Source: Thermochromatium tepidum ATCC 43061 (GTDB lineage Bacteria; Pseudomonadota; Gammaproteobacteria; Chromatiales; Chromatiaceae). Taken from it: a stretch of 64,000 nucleotides of DNA. The notes beneath the pieces are model-generated. The model searched no databases and was not told where the DNA came from. It saw nothing but the letters and a program-made list of their open reading frames with translations. The stretch covers positions 253,001 through 317,000 of the forward strand of contig NZ_CP039268.1 of NCBI RefSeq assembly GCF_009664085.1. The letters run 5' to 3'. Of the stretch, positions 47,969 to 56,461 are shown piece after piece. A program made the position numbers and the translations under genes. Each line of letters opens with the position of its first letter. Position 1 is the first letter of the stretch.

Positions 47969-48069
47969 GGCTGTGTGAGTTCTTCCATAATGGTCGTCGA
48001 TGCGGACGATGTCGTCAGCCGCGTGCCCGAGCCGCCTGCGAGGATGATGGGGACGATGGCGGGATTCAC
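47969..48069 (-). pseudogene. Internally deleted manC/cpsB remnant
   Basis: Starting at GTG 48069 the frame gives VNPAIVPIILAGGSGTRL, the N-terminus of mannose-1-phosphate guanylyltransferase. After the junction near 48018 another frame reads ADDIVRIDDHYGR, like the C-terminal end of the same family. More than 1.3 kb in the middle is missing and the 3' end meets the 142-bp element. The similarity is to short pieces, so confidence is moderate. Confidence 0.55.
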
Positions 48070-48326
48070 GGTTGCAACCCCACTCCACGACGCTTTGGCG
48101 CTTTTCGTGCGCGTGCGCTGTGCCATTCGTTTCGCAGCTTCGCAATGCGCTTGAGCTTGATGTCGAAGCCCAAGACGGGGTGGCGCTTGCCAAATTCGAC
48201 GAAGCTCAGCAGCACGTGCGCGGGTTTGCCACGGTCGGTGATGATGACCGGACCGCGGCACGCCGCTCTTTTGGCGCGCGTGACGTCCTGGTTGAGCGCC
48301 CGGCTGGACAGGGTCGTGATGGTCAC
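48066..48326 (-). CDS. Orphan Phd/YefM-type antitoxin
   Basis: An 86-residue protein starting at a GTG with a good AAGGGG ribosome-binding site. The core TLSSRALNQDVTRAKRAACR and GPVIITDRGKPAHVLLSF is the Phd/YefM antitoxin DNA-binding domain. The C-terminus (ARARKAPKRRGVGLQP) is abnormal, and the expected toxin gene downstream is absent; the manC remnant follows. A palindrome GTAGT-6-ACTAC (48352-48367) just upstream may be its operator. Possibly a solitary regulator or a gene in decay. Confidence 0.7.
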   Translation of the reverse strand: MTITTLSSRALNQDVTRAKRAACRGPVIITDRGKPAHVLLSFVEFGKRHPVLGFDIKLKRIAKLRNEWHSARARKAPKRRGVGLQP

Positions 48327-48574
48327 GGGGGATCCCCTTCGCCAAAAGAGTGTAGTTATGTTACTACTCGGCCGATTGTTGGTGTGGCGCACCGCGGTAT
48401 GCGGGTAGTTTTGCATCATGCTCAGGCGGGCAGAACATCCCAGCCCAGGTCGCGCGTTGAAATCCGTTCAAGTCGCCCCATTGGGAATAACGCGCCTGAT
48501 CTGTGCTCGCAATGGCACCTTGCCTGATCCAGGCGCGTTGCATAACGATTAAAACACCCTGGAGGAGTCTGCCA

Positions 48575-49363
48575 ATGCCACATGTCATGACGGCCGATCG
48601 TTACGACGGCCAAATGGGTCTTCGCGTCGCGACCATCGATTTCAGTCACCCCTGGGAGTGGCTGCGCAAGGGCTGGTCCGATATTCGGGCTGCGCCCGGC
48701 TACAGCCTGACCTATGGCACCGGGATCGTGCTGCTCAGTCTGCTCATCACCACGCTGATGATCCTCGGCAAGCTGACCTTTCTGGTGCCCTTCCTGGTGG
48801 CGGGGTTCTTTTTGATGGCGCCGATGCTGTCGATCGGGCTCTATCAGATGAGCGCCCATCTGGAACGCGGCGAGTCGCTGAAATCCTGTCAGGCCCTAGA
48901 GGCCTTCCGACGCAATCAGGGACAGTTGGGGATGGTCTCGGCCTTTCTGTTCGTGACCCTGCAGGCCTGGCTGGTGGTCTCACTGGTGTCGATCGCCCTG
49001 TTGTTCGACGATCCCTTCCCGACGCTCGATCACTTCCTGCCGGTCATATTCTTCTCGGGTGAGCATCTGTTGCTGCTGGCAACCATCACCGTCATCGGCG
49101 CCGGCTTCGCGGCCGTCGTCTTCGGGATCATGGTCATCACCGTACCCTTGCTGACGGATCGGCATATCGATGCCCTGACCGCGATGCGCACCAGTGCGCG
49201 CGCCGTGAGGCAAAATCCGGGCCCTATGCTGCTCTGGGCCGGGTTGATCGTGCTGATCGTGGGCGCGGGGCTGGCGACCTTCTATCTGGGGCTCTTCATC
49301 GCCATCCCGCTGGTGGGGCATGCCAGCTGGCATGCCTATCGCGATCTGGTGCCCAGTCCCTGA
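48575..49363 (+). CDS. DUF2189 integral membrane protein
   Basis: A 262-residue inner-membrane protein with a clear GGAGGAG ribosome-binding site. The N-terminal WEWLRKGWSDIRAAPGYSLTYG is the DUF2189 hallmark, followed by about six hydrophobic helices in three pairs. The function of the family is unknown. The gene marks the return from rearranged accessory DNA to core sequence. It ends 2 bp before the convergent sulfotransferase gene. Confidence 0.85.
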   Translation: MPHVMTADRYDGQMGLRVATIDFSHPWEWLRKGWSDIRAAPGYSLTYGTGIVLLSLLITTLMILGKLTFLVPFLVAGFFLMAPMLSIGLYQMSAHLERGESLKSCQALEAFRRNQGQLGMVSAFLFVTLQAWLVVSLVSIALLFDDPFPTLDHFLPVIFFSGEHLLLLATITVIGAGFAAVVFGIMVITVPLLTDRHIDALTAMRTSARAVRQNPGPMLLWAGLIVLIVGAGLATFYLGLFIAIPLVGHASWHAYRDLVPSP

Positions 49364-49365
49364 GA

Positions 49366-50025
49366 TCAGGGATCAAAACGGTAATCGAGCATCTGGATGT
49401 CGCGCGCAAAGTGGCGCGCGACCAGTTCGGCGGTCTCGTCGCTGTAATAGCTCCGGTAGTCGTGCCTCCGATCCCGGGCCTGGCGCTCGTGGGGGAGGGG
49501 GGGAGTGGGGATGCCGATGCGTGTGCAGATGGTCGCAAAGTCCTCAGGCAACCGCTCGTAGCGCCCGATGAAATCGACGATGATCTTGCCGCTGAGGTCG
49601 ATCAGATAATCGGTCTGGAGGGCGATCGAGGTATCGATGTGGTACTGATAAGGTCGCTCTGGATCGAGCTTCCAGCGCAGAAAATCCTCGAACGTCTCAC
49701 GCCCGCCGAGATACTGCGGGCGTTCGCGCCGAATGTGGTGAAAGGAGCTGACCTGGAGATCCCAGGGATTGCGCACGAAGGCAAACTTAAACAGGCTGTC
49801 GAAATACTCCTTGGGCAATAGCTCTTTGGCCGCGATCACCTTGGCGTGACGTGGCAGCTTGGTCGCGATCCTGTGTCCGCTCAGATGGCTGAAGCGACTG
49901 CACAGGAACATCGGGTAGTACCAGGGGTCGCGCCAGCGGAGCCCGGCGAGTGCGGCGCGCACGCTGGTGCCGCCGGTCTTGGCGATATGGATGAATAGGA
50001 AGCGGTATTTGGGCGACAGGAGCAT
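49366..50025 (-). CDS. Sulfotransferase family protein
   Basis: A 219-residue cytoplasmic or membrane-associated protein of the sulfotransferase-2 family. The PAPS-binding loop is FIHIAKTGGTSVRAAL (K16), and the 3'-phosphate site is FKFAFVRNPWDLQVSSFHH (R85). It would transfer sulfate from PAPS to a glycan or other hydroxyl group. It lies near, but not in, the glycan locus. The repeat cluster at 50139 lies upstream. Confidence 0.85.
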   Translation of the reverse strand: MLLSPKYRFLFIHIAKTGGTSVRAALAGLRWRDPWYYPMFLCSRFSHLSGHRIATKLPRHAKVIAAKELLPKEYFDSLFKFAFVRNPWDLQVSSFHHIRRERPQYLGGRETFEDFLRWKLDPERPYQYHIDTSIALQTDYLIDLSGKIIVDFIGRYERLPEDFATICTRIGIPTPPLPHERQARDRRHDYRSYYSDETAELVARHFARDIQMLDYRFDP

Positions 50026-50138
50026 GGTGTGGGATGGTCGCGTGGATTAGTGAAACGCTGAATGACTCCCTCCTTCTGGGAGAGAGTGGGGGTGAGTGAA
50101 ATAAGCACATGATTTCATTAGCCCCCTCACCCGCCTCT

Positions 50139-50282
50139 CCCCCGCACGCGGGGGAGAGGGGCCTTCATCGTGTCCATCACCGGCTATTGACCGGCCGCCC
50201 CCCCGCACGCGGGGGAGAGGGCCTGGAGGCGGAGGCGCGGCGCAAGGGGGCCGAGCCGCCCCCCCGCACGCGGGGGAGAGGG
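50139..50282. repeat. Three palindromic 22-bp repeats with equal spacing
   Basis: CCCCCGCACGCGGGGG followed by AGAGGG occurs at 50139-50160, 50200-50221 and 50261-50282, an exact 61-bp period with two unrelated 39-bp spacers. Each repeat is a strong hairpin. The unit is a common dispersed palindrome in GC-rich proteobacteria. It is not a CRISPR: no cas genes are near, there are only three units and the spacers share CCGCC at their ends. Confidence 0.8.
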
Positions 50283-50300
50283 GATTGAATCAGCATTTCC

Positions 50301-51263
50301 TTAGGGCTGCTCATCTGGCTTCGAGCCTTTCTTGCGTGCACGCGGATGGGCCTGATCATAGACCTGGGCCAGATGCTGGAAGTCGAGATGGGTATAGATC
50401 TGGGTCGTACCGATGTTGGCGTGTCCGAGCAGTTCCTGCACGGCGCGCAGGTCACCCGAAGACTCCAGCAGATGGGTGGCGAAGCTGTGTCTGAGCAGGT
50501 GCGGGTGTAGGTGTTGGCCGGCGCCCCGCTCGAGCGCCCAGCGTTCGAGCCGTTTTTCGACCGTGCGCGGATGGATCCGCCCGCCGCGCAGGCTGACAAA
50601 CAGCGCCCGCTCATCCCGGTTGGCGAGTGTCGGACGCACCGCCAGCCAGCGTTCGATCGCCGCACGTGCCTTCCGTCCGACCGGGACGCGCCGCCCCTTC
50701 GACCCCTTGCCGATCACGCCCAGTTCGCCTTCGGACAGATCGAGGTCGCCCAGATCCAGGCTCACCAGCTCGGCCAGACGCAGACCGGACGAATAGAACA
50801 ACTCGACCATGGCCGTGTCGCGGATCCCGAGCGGGTCGTCGTCCACTGGCTCGAGCAGGGCGCCGAGCTGATCGGCGTCGAGGGTATGCGGCAGGGTGCG
50901 CGGGCTCTTGGGCGCGCGGATACCGACGGCCGGATTGGCCAGGGCCTGGTTCTCCCGCACCAGCCAGCGGTAGAACCCGCGCAGGCTGGAGAGTTCGCGC
51001 TGGAGGGTCTGGCCCGAGACGCCTTGACGATGGCGCCAGGCGGTATAGCGCCGGATACCGGCCTCATCGAGCCGCTCGATCGAGCGCACCTCGCGCTGGT
51101 CTTGGGCGGCAAGCCAGGTCGCGATCTGGAGCAGGTCGTGCCGATAGGCGCGGGCCGTATGCTCAGAGAGCCGTCGCTCGTGCGTCAGGTGTGCGATGAA
51201 GCGCTCGATCAGGGCAATATCCTGAGCGCGCGGTACGGTCGGTTCGTCTGGGTGTTTGGGCAT
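50301..51263 (-). CDS. xerC: Tyrosine recombinase XerC
   Basis: A 320-residue site-specific recombinase that, with XerD and FtsK, resolves chromosome dimers at dif. All catalytic residues are visible: R162 (SSGLRLAELV), K186 (VIGKGSKG), H255 and R258 (HPHLLRHSF), H281 (LLGHANIGTT) and Y290 (QIYTH). It is the last gene of the lysA, dapF, DUF484, xerC operon, an order known from pseudomonads. The open frame upstream to 51335 adds no conserved residues. Confidence 0.95.
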   Translation of the reverse strand: MPKHPDEPTVPRAQDIALIERFIAHLTHERRLSEHTARAYRHDLLQIATWLAAQDQREVRSIERLDEAGIRRYTAWRHRQGVSGQTLQRELSSLRGFYRWLVRENQALANPAVGIRAPKSPRTLPHTLDADQLGALLEPVDDDPLGIRDTAMVELFYSSGLRLAELVSLDLGDLDLSEGELGVIGKGSKGRRVPVGRKARAAIERWLAVRPTLANRDERALFVSLRGGRIHPRTVEKRLERWALERGAGQHLHPHLLRHSFATHLLESSGDLRAVQELLGHANIGTTQIYTHLDFQHLAQVYDQAHPRARKKGSKPDEQP

Positions 51264-51276
51264 GATCCAGGCCCGA

Positions 51277-51972
51277 TCAGGTCGATTCGCAGTGGCCGAG
51301 ACGTACCGTCCTGAGCTTTTGACTGATGATTTCACCGAGTCGGTTCAGGAAGTCGGTCCCCATCTCGGGGCTAAAGCGGGTGGCATCCGCGCTGCCGATG
51401 GCGAGGATACCGGACTGACCCTCGGTCTGGATCGGGACGATGGCGGCCGAGTGGATCCCCATGCCTGCCGCGCCGAAGAGGGTGCGTGCGCGTTCGGGGC
51501 TCAGGGGGCCGCAGAGGGCGTTGCGACGGTCCATGAAGTCGGCAAAGGCATTGACCAGTGGATCGTGTGGACGGCGGTCGAGGCTGGCATGCGCAAAGAG
51601 CTTGAACGCCAGCGCCTCGGCATTGAAATCGCGCAGCAGGGTCTCGCGCAGCAGGTGGCAGAGATGTGCGGAGTCATTGACCACCATGAGCTGGAGGAAC
51701 AGCCGATGCAGCCGGATCACCAGGGCCTCGTTCTCGCGCGCGCGTGCGATGAGATGAGCCAGCCGGTTGCGCTCGACCGCCAGCTGGCGGCGCAGGAGAC
51801 GGACCTGATACTCGATCAATGAGACCGCGCCCTGGATGCCGTGTGGCACCTCGATGGCGCCCAGCACCTCGGGGTGTCGGGTCAGGAAATCGGGATGGGC
51901 GATGAGATACTCGGCGACCTGGCGTTCCTGGTCGAACGCCTCGTCTTGGCTGGGTTTGGCCTGGTGCATCAT
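51277..51972 (-). CDS. DUF484 family protein
   Basis: A 231-residue protein of the DUF484 family, a GAF-like fold of unknown function that is encoded between dapF and xerC in many gammaproteobacteria. The start VAEYLIAHPDFLTRHPEVL is characteristic, followed by a coiled coil (LIEYQVRLLRRQLAVERNRL) and a GAF-like C-terminal half (GIHSAAIVPIQTEGQSGILA). Two adjacent ATG codons can start it. Located 10 bp downstream of dapF. Confidence 0.92.
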   Translation of the reverse strand: MMHQAKPSQDEAFDQERQVAEYLIAHPDFLTRHPEVLGAIEVPHGIQGAVSLIEYQVRLLRRQLAVERNRLAHLIARARENEALVIRLHRLFLQLMVVNDSAHLCHLLRETLLRDFNAEALAFKLFAHASLDRRPHDPLVNAFADFMDRRNALCGPLSPERARTLFGAAGMGIHSAAIVPIQTEGQSGILAIGSADATRFSPEMGTDFLNRLGEIISQKLRTVRLGHCEST

Positions 51973-51982
51973 GCAGGTTCCC

Positions 51983-52819
51983 TCATCGTTCGATCTCGCC
52001 CTCGAAGACCCGGACCGCCGGCCCCGTCATCCAGACGGGATGCCCTGGACCCGCCCACTCGACCATCAGCTCACCGCCCGGAAGTGCGACCCGCACCCGC
52101 TCAGAAAGCCATCCGCGTCGGCGCCCGCTGACCACGGCGGCACAGGCGCCAGTGCCGCAGGCGAGGGTCTCGCCCACGCCGCGCTCATAGACCCTCAGCC
52201 GGATCTCAGTCGGACTCAGGACCTGCATGAAACCCACATTGACCCGTGCCGGGAAGTCCGGATGCCGCTCGATCAGCGGACCCAGGTGGGCCACGGGTGC
52301 CGAGTCGATCTCCTCGACGATCAGAACGGCGTGCGGATTGCCCATCGAGAGGGCGCCGATGGTCAGCGTCTGGCCCTCGACCGCCAGCGGATAGGTCGCG
52401 TCCGCGGTCTCGGACGCGGCCCGAAACGGGATGTGCGCTGGTCTGAACTCGGGCATGCCCATGTCGACCCGGACCTGACCGTCCGGCTCCAGATAGAGCC
52501 GGATCGCGCCCGCCGCCGTGCCGACCGGGATCTCATCGCGATCGGTCAGCCCCTGATCACGCACGAAACGGGCGAAGCAGCGTGCACCATTGCCGCACTG
52601 CTCGACCTCGGAGCCGTCGGCATTGAAGATGCGATAGTGGAAGTCGGTCCCGGGCAGACGCGGCGGCTCGACCAAGAGGATCTGATCGCAGCCGACGCCA
52701 AAACGTCGATCGGCCAGACGGCGCGCGAACGCCGCATCCAGATCGATCTGCTGACGCACGGCGTCGAAGACCACGAAGTCGTTGCCCAGCCCCTGCATCT
52801 TGGTGAAACGCAGCTTCAT
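51983..52819 (-). CDS. dapF: Diaminopimelate epimerase
   Basis: A 278-residue enzyme that converts LL- to meso-diaminopimelate for peptidoglycan and lysine. The two catalytic cysteines are C75 ([11 protein letters not shown]) and C221 ([11 protein letters not shown]). The start [17 protein letters not shown] is typical. Its start overlaps the methyltransferase stop as ATGA. With lysA it performs the last two steps of lysine synthesis. Confidence 0.97.
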   Translation of the reverse strand: MKLRFTKMQGLGNDFVVFDAVRQQIDLDAAFARRLADRRFGVGCDQILLVEPPRLPGTDFHYRIFNADGSEVEQCGNGARCFARFVRDQGLTDRDEIPVGTAAGAIRLYLEPDGQVRVDMGMPEFRPAHIPFRAASETADATYPLAVEGQTLTIGALSMGNPHAVLIVEEIDSAPVAHLGPLIERHPDFPARVNVGFMQVLSPTEIRLRVYERGVGETLACGTGACAAVVSGRRRGWLSERVRVALPGGELMVEWAGPGHPVWMTGPAVRVFEGEIER

Positions 52820-53490
52820 GCCGGCAGGAACCCCATGACGGCGAGATGCCGATCGCTGACCACGGCGACCTCCAGACAGTCCAGACCAGCGGCGGCGAGT
52901 TGCGCACTCACCTCCGCCGGCTCGAAGGCGGCGTAGAGTGAATTGCGAAAATCGGTGCGTAGGATCTCGGGTTCGGTGGCGGCATAGGCCTCGACCAGGG
53001 CCTCGACCCAGCCGGGCGAGGCCGGGCGCATCAGGTCCATGACCAGCACGGGCGCACCCGGCTTGGCGGTCTCACGCAGCGTCTGCCAGAGCACGGCCGG
53101 GTCGGGCAGGTGATGCAACAGGCTGTTGGAGAGCACCAGATCATAATGCCCGCGCGCCAACCGGTCGGACGGGATGACGTCGTGCAGCAATCGGACGCGC
53201 GCGGCCAGCTCGGGACAAGCCGCAAGCGCGTTCCGGGCCAGCTCCAGCATCGGACGTGAACCGTCGAGCGCATCGCAGGTCGCACCCGGATAGGCCTCGA
53301 GAAAGCGGATCACGATGTCCGCCGGCCCGCATCCGAGATCGAGCACCCGGGCGCCGATCAGGGGCCCCGGCACCAGTCGGCGCAAAAGCTCGATGAAGAG
53401 TGTGTTAGAGGCGGTGAAATCGGCCTGGGCATAGGCCCGTGCCTGGGCCTCGCCCTCCATCAATTCCTCAGGTTCAGGGCGGCGTTTCAT
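52816..53490 (-). CDS. SAM-dependent methyltransferase
   Basis: A 224-residue class I methyltransferase. Motif I is [15 protein letters not shown] near 46-60, followed by [14 protein letters not shown] and [16 protein letters not shown]. The substrate is unknown. It is wedged between lysA and dapF, with ATGA overlaps on both sides; most gammaproteobacteria lack a gene here. Start chosen at the overlap with lysA; the longer frame inside lysA was discarded. Confidence 0.85.
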   Translation of the reverse strand: MKRRPEPEELMEGEAQARAYAQADFTASNTLFIELLRRLVPGPLIGARVLDLGCGPADIVIRFLEAYPGATCDALDGSRPMLELARNALAACPELAARVRLLHDVIPSDRLARGHYDLVLSNSLLHHLPDPAVLWQTLRETAKPGAPVLVMDLMRPASPGWVEALVEAYAATEPEILRTDFRNSLYAAFEPAEVSAQLAAAGLDCLEVAVVSDRHLAVMGFLPA

Positions 53491-54758
53491 ACGGTAGTCT
53501 TGGACATTTCGGACGGCAACAGGTGCTCGCCCGCGTAGAGGTCGGCGACCTGCTCGCGCTCGCGCACCAGATAGGCCAGGTCGCCATCGACCATGACCTC
53601 GGCGGCGCGTGGGCGGCTGTTGTAATTGGAGCTCATGGTGAAGCCATAGGCCCCAGCACCGCGCACCGCGAGCAGATCGCCCTCCTCCAGGGCCAGGAGG
53701 CGGTCCTTGCCGAGAAAGTCCGCCGTCTCGCACACTGGACCGACCAGATCGTAACGGCACGGATCGGCGTCCGTCTCCTGGACCACGCGGACGATCTCGT
53801 GACCGGCTTGATAGAGCGCCGGGCGCAGCAGGTCATTCATAGCGGCGTCGAGGATGGCAAAATGGTGGTGCGACCCGCGTTTGAGATACTCGACCCGCGT
53901 CAGCAGCACCCCGGCATTGCCGACGATGGCGCGTCCCGGTTCCAGGATCACTTCATACGGGCGATCGGCCAGCAGATGGCGGATGGCGGCGGCATAGGCG
54001 GCTGGCTCGGGCGGATGCTCCTCGCGATAGCGGATGCCGAGTCCGCCGCCCAGATCCAGATGTTCGATGGCGATCCCAGCGTCACACAGCCGGTCAGCCA
54101 GTGCCAGCACCCGCCCCAGGGCGTCGATGAAGGGCGCCAGGTCCGTCAGTTGCGAGCCGATATGACAGTCGATGCCGACGACCTTGAGGTTCGGCATCGC
54201 GGCGGCCAGGGCATAGACCGACTCGGCCTCCTGGATGGCGAGGCCGAACTTGTTCTCCTTCAGACCGGTGGCGATGTAGGGATGGGTCTGGGGATCGACA
54301 TCCGGGTTGACGCGCAGGGACACCGGTGCACGAAACCCGAGTTCGCCGGCGATCCGGTCGATGCGGCTCAGCTCGGACTCGGACTCGACGTTGAAGCAGC
54401 GGATGCCGACCTCAAGTGCGCGCCGGATCTCGTCAGCGCGCTTGCCCACGCCCGAAAAGACGATCTTAGAAGGATCGCCTCCGGCAGCCAGCACCCGTTC
54501 TAGCTCGCCGACCGAGACGATGTCAAAGCCCGACCCCAGGCGCGCAAGCAGGTTCAGGACCGCAAGATTGGAATTGGACTTGACCGAGAAACAGATCAGG
54601 TGCGGATGGGCGCGCAAGGCGCGGTCGAAGGCGTGCCAGTGGCGTTCAAGCGTGGCGCGCGAATAGACATAGCAGGGTGTGCCGAAGCGCTCGGCGATCG
54701 CGGTGAGCGGCACCCCCTCGGCGTAGAGGAGTCCATCGCGGTCATTGAAGTGATCCAT
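53487..54758 (-). CDS. lysA: Diaminopimelate decarboxylase
   Basis: A 423-residue PLP enzyme that turns meso-diaminopimelate into lysine. The PLP lysine is K60 in [10 protein letters not shown]; other family blocks are [28 protein letters not shown] and [11 protein letters not shown]. The start [17 protein letters not shown] matches the family. It follows the small lipoprotein gene lptM by 28 bp. Confidence 0.97.
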   Translation of the reverse strand: MDHFNDRDGLLYAEGVPLTAIAERFGTPCYVYSRATLERHWHAFDRALRAHPHLICFSVKSNSNLAVLNLLARLGSGFDIVSVGELERVLAAGGDPSKIVFSGVGKRADEIRRALEVGIRCFNVESESELSRIDRIAGELGFRAPVSLRVNPDVDPQTHPYIATGLKENKFGLAIQEAESVYALAAAMPNLKVVGIDCHIGSQLTDLAPFIDALGRVLALADRLCDAGIAIEHLDLGGGLGIRYREEHPPEPAAYAAAIRHLLADRPYEVILEPGRAIVGNAGVLLTRVEYLKRGSHHHFAILDAAMNDLLRPALYQAGHEIVRVVQETDADPCRYDLVGPVCETADFLGKDRLLALEEGDLLAVRGAGAYGFTMSSNYNSRPRAAEVMVDGDLAYLVREREQVADLYAGEHLLPSEMSKTTV

Positions 54759-54786
54759 GCGGTCTGTGTCGAGGAATCTGAGTGTT

Positions 54787-54978
54787 TTAGGGTTGAGCGG
54801 TATCCGTCCTGGACCTGGGCGGGCTCGGGACATCGGCACCCGGCGGCGTGCCGGATCTGGAACCGGACGCCGGCTCAGGCAGGTAAAGATCGCCCTTCTG
54901 ACCGCAGGCACCGAGCATGGCAAGCAGACCCAGCACGACGACGATCACGATGAAGAGATTATTCGCCCAGCAGCGCAT
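54787..54978 (-). CDS. lptM: LptM-type small lipoprotein
   Basis: A 63-residue outer-membrane lipoprotein with signal helix [18 protein letters not shown] and the conserved [11 protein letters not shown] after the lipid cysteine (C25). This matches LptM (YifL/LppL), which helps LptD assembly. It is encoded just before lysA, as lppL is in pseudomonads. The tail ([20 protein letters not shown]) is disordered. Confidence 0.88.
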   Translation of the reverse strand: MRCWANNLFIVIVVVLGLLAMLGACGQKGDLYLPEPASGSRSGTPPGADVPSPPRSRTDTAQP

Positions 54979-55041
54979 GAACGGCTCCGATCTGTAAGGC
55001 GTGGTTTGAAGAGTTTGAAGAGACGAGATACCCGGAACGCC

Positions 55042-55520
55042 GTTCCATCAGAATTACTCATTTCTACTCAGTCAGCCACGAAGCTGAAGTCTTGCCTCAC
55101 CGAGGCTGGTTTCACCGCACCCTTGCGGGTGCGTCCAGCGCCTTCCTCTCCACGGCTTCAAATCCAGCGAAACGCGCTGAAGGGCCGTCGAAGACGACCA
55201 GACCAGCCGCCAGGAGGGTCCTGGCCGCCTTCAGATCTCGATCGTGGCTCGTACCGCAGACCGGACAGGCCCATGCGCGCACCGACAACGGCAGTTTCTC
55301 CTGCACCTTGCCACAGGCCGAGCAGGTCTTGCGGCTTGCGAAGGACCGATCTGCAACCACAACCTGACCACCGCGCTTTGTATTCCAACGGCCGACAAAG
55401 CTCGAAGAAGCCCCTGTCGGCAATGGAGCATGCCAGACGGCGATTCGTCAACATCCTGCGAACGTTCAGGTCCTCGATCACGATCGTGTGGAACCGCCGG
55501 GTGAGGTTGGATTCAGGCAC
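55042..55520 (-). pseudogene. 5'-truncated, frameshifted IS607 tnpB
   Basis: The fragment begins near 55512 with NLTRRFHTIVIEDLNVRRM (RuvC-II E kept) and runs to SIADRGFFEL; after a frameshift near 55375 it continues GGQVVVADRSFASRKTCSAC, CPVCGTSHDRD and ends SFVAD at 55072. The residue after the last RuvC aspartate has changed (DLKAA instead of DANAA). The right end TGAGTAATTCTGATGGAACG matches that of the intact element at 47545. It is a relic that may still show a usable omega-RNA end. Confidence 0.82.
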
Positions 55521-55690
55521 ACCGACAGTGAGTGTACCCCCAGGTCTTTACGCAGGTTTGGGTGTTGGCCCTGTGGTACTGGTGTTGATCCTGCGCAAAA
55601 GAAATGTTCGCACCATTGACACACCATCTCAAGCTGACCAGATCTTTGAGGAAAGCGTCGTACTGTACCCTTGAACGGTATTGGTTAGGG

Positions 55691-56461
55691 CTATTGCTTC
55701 AATGCAGCATCTAAACGGTTTGCCTTGACAATCTCGCGCGCGGCATAGACGACCAAGACACCCCACATCACTTTGTTGACGATATCGCCGATGTTGACTG
55801 TGAGTTCACGTAGAACGACACCAACACTGGTTTCGAAGACGATGGCGTAGAAGAATCCAGCCGGAAAGATTGCCCAACCAATGAGAAAGAAGAAAAACAT
55901 GTAGACGAGCGCATCGCGCTGGGCTGGAATTAGCCGTTCGCTCGGCAGGCGACGTAAAACCCAGAAGATCGAAACCGTCATAGCGAGCCACAATAGGCCG
56001 CTCACGGTGAACCAAGCGAAAGTATCCCATGGAATCCCATCCACATCCTGTGCTGAATATTCACCGAGATAACCAGTCATAATCATGCACGCATCGATCA
56101 GCACCAACCACAGGGCAAAGCGGGAACCGACATGTTCCGGTCCAATCAGCAATGGGAACATGACGATCAACAGCGCTGTGGTCCCCAACCAATACCCATA
56201 ACGAACGATCAGTGGAAGCTCACGGATGGCCGCAGCCATCTCGGTGATGCTCGGTGAGGCGTTCGCGAGGATTTGGAGACGAGTAAAGAAATACAGATGC
56301 AACACACAGGAAACAGTACAAATAACGATATTGAGAATTGCCAAGATACGCAGCCGCCCTTGCAGATGCGGTATCTGGGTCAGGAAATAGAAGACTGCGA
56401 GCGCGGCAGCCAATCCACAGATCAGGAATGAAAAATACGTCAAATTGAACAGTATGCTCAT
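55691..56461 (-). CDS. Microbial rhodopsin, proteorhodopsin-like, with atypical counterion
   Basis: A 256-residue seven-helix protein with the microbial rhodopsin pattern. Helix G has GDIVNKVMWG with D226 and the retinal Schiff-base K230. Helix F has LIGWAIFPAGFF (W196, P200) and helix D has MTGYLGE, both close to proteorhodopsin. Helix B has H55, aligned with proteorhodopsin H75. Helix C reads RYGYWLGTTALLIVM: R87, then Y90 instead of the counterion aspartate, T94, and M101 instead of the proton-donor glutamate. So it is unlikely to pump protons and is better explained as a sensor. It starts inside the ATGA shared with the upstream secreted-protein gene, the last of a chemosensory operon. 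Confidence 0.85.
   Translation of the reverse strand: MSILFNLTYFSFLICGLAAALAVFYFLTQIPHLQGRLRILAILNIVICTVSCVLHLYFFTRLQILANASPSITEMAAAIRELPLIVRYGYWLGTTALLIVMFPLLIGPEHVGSRFALWLVLIDACMIMTGYLGEYSAQDVDGIPWDTFAWFTVSGLLWLAMTVSIFWVLRRLPSERLIPAQRDALVYMFFFFLIGWAIFPAGFFYAIVFETSVGVVLRELTVNIGDIVNKVMWGVLVVYAAREIVKANRLDAALKQ

Noticed and set aside
50139-50282. Possible CRISPR array (three equal repeats, two equal spacers)
   Set aside because: No cas genes, only three units, repeats are perfect GC hairpins of a common dispersed type, and the spacers share their ends.
55540-55674. Short plus-strand frame ending in a hydrophobic stretch and ILRKRNVRTID
   Set aside because: No start or ribosome-binding site, no family, and it lies beside an IS remnant; probably debris.
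55691-56461. Rhodopsin as a light-driven proton pump
   Set aside because: The counterion aspartate and the donor carboxylate in helix C are replaced by Tyr and Met.
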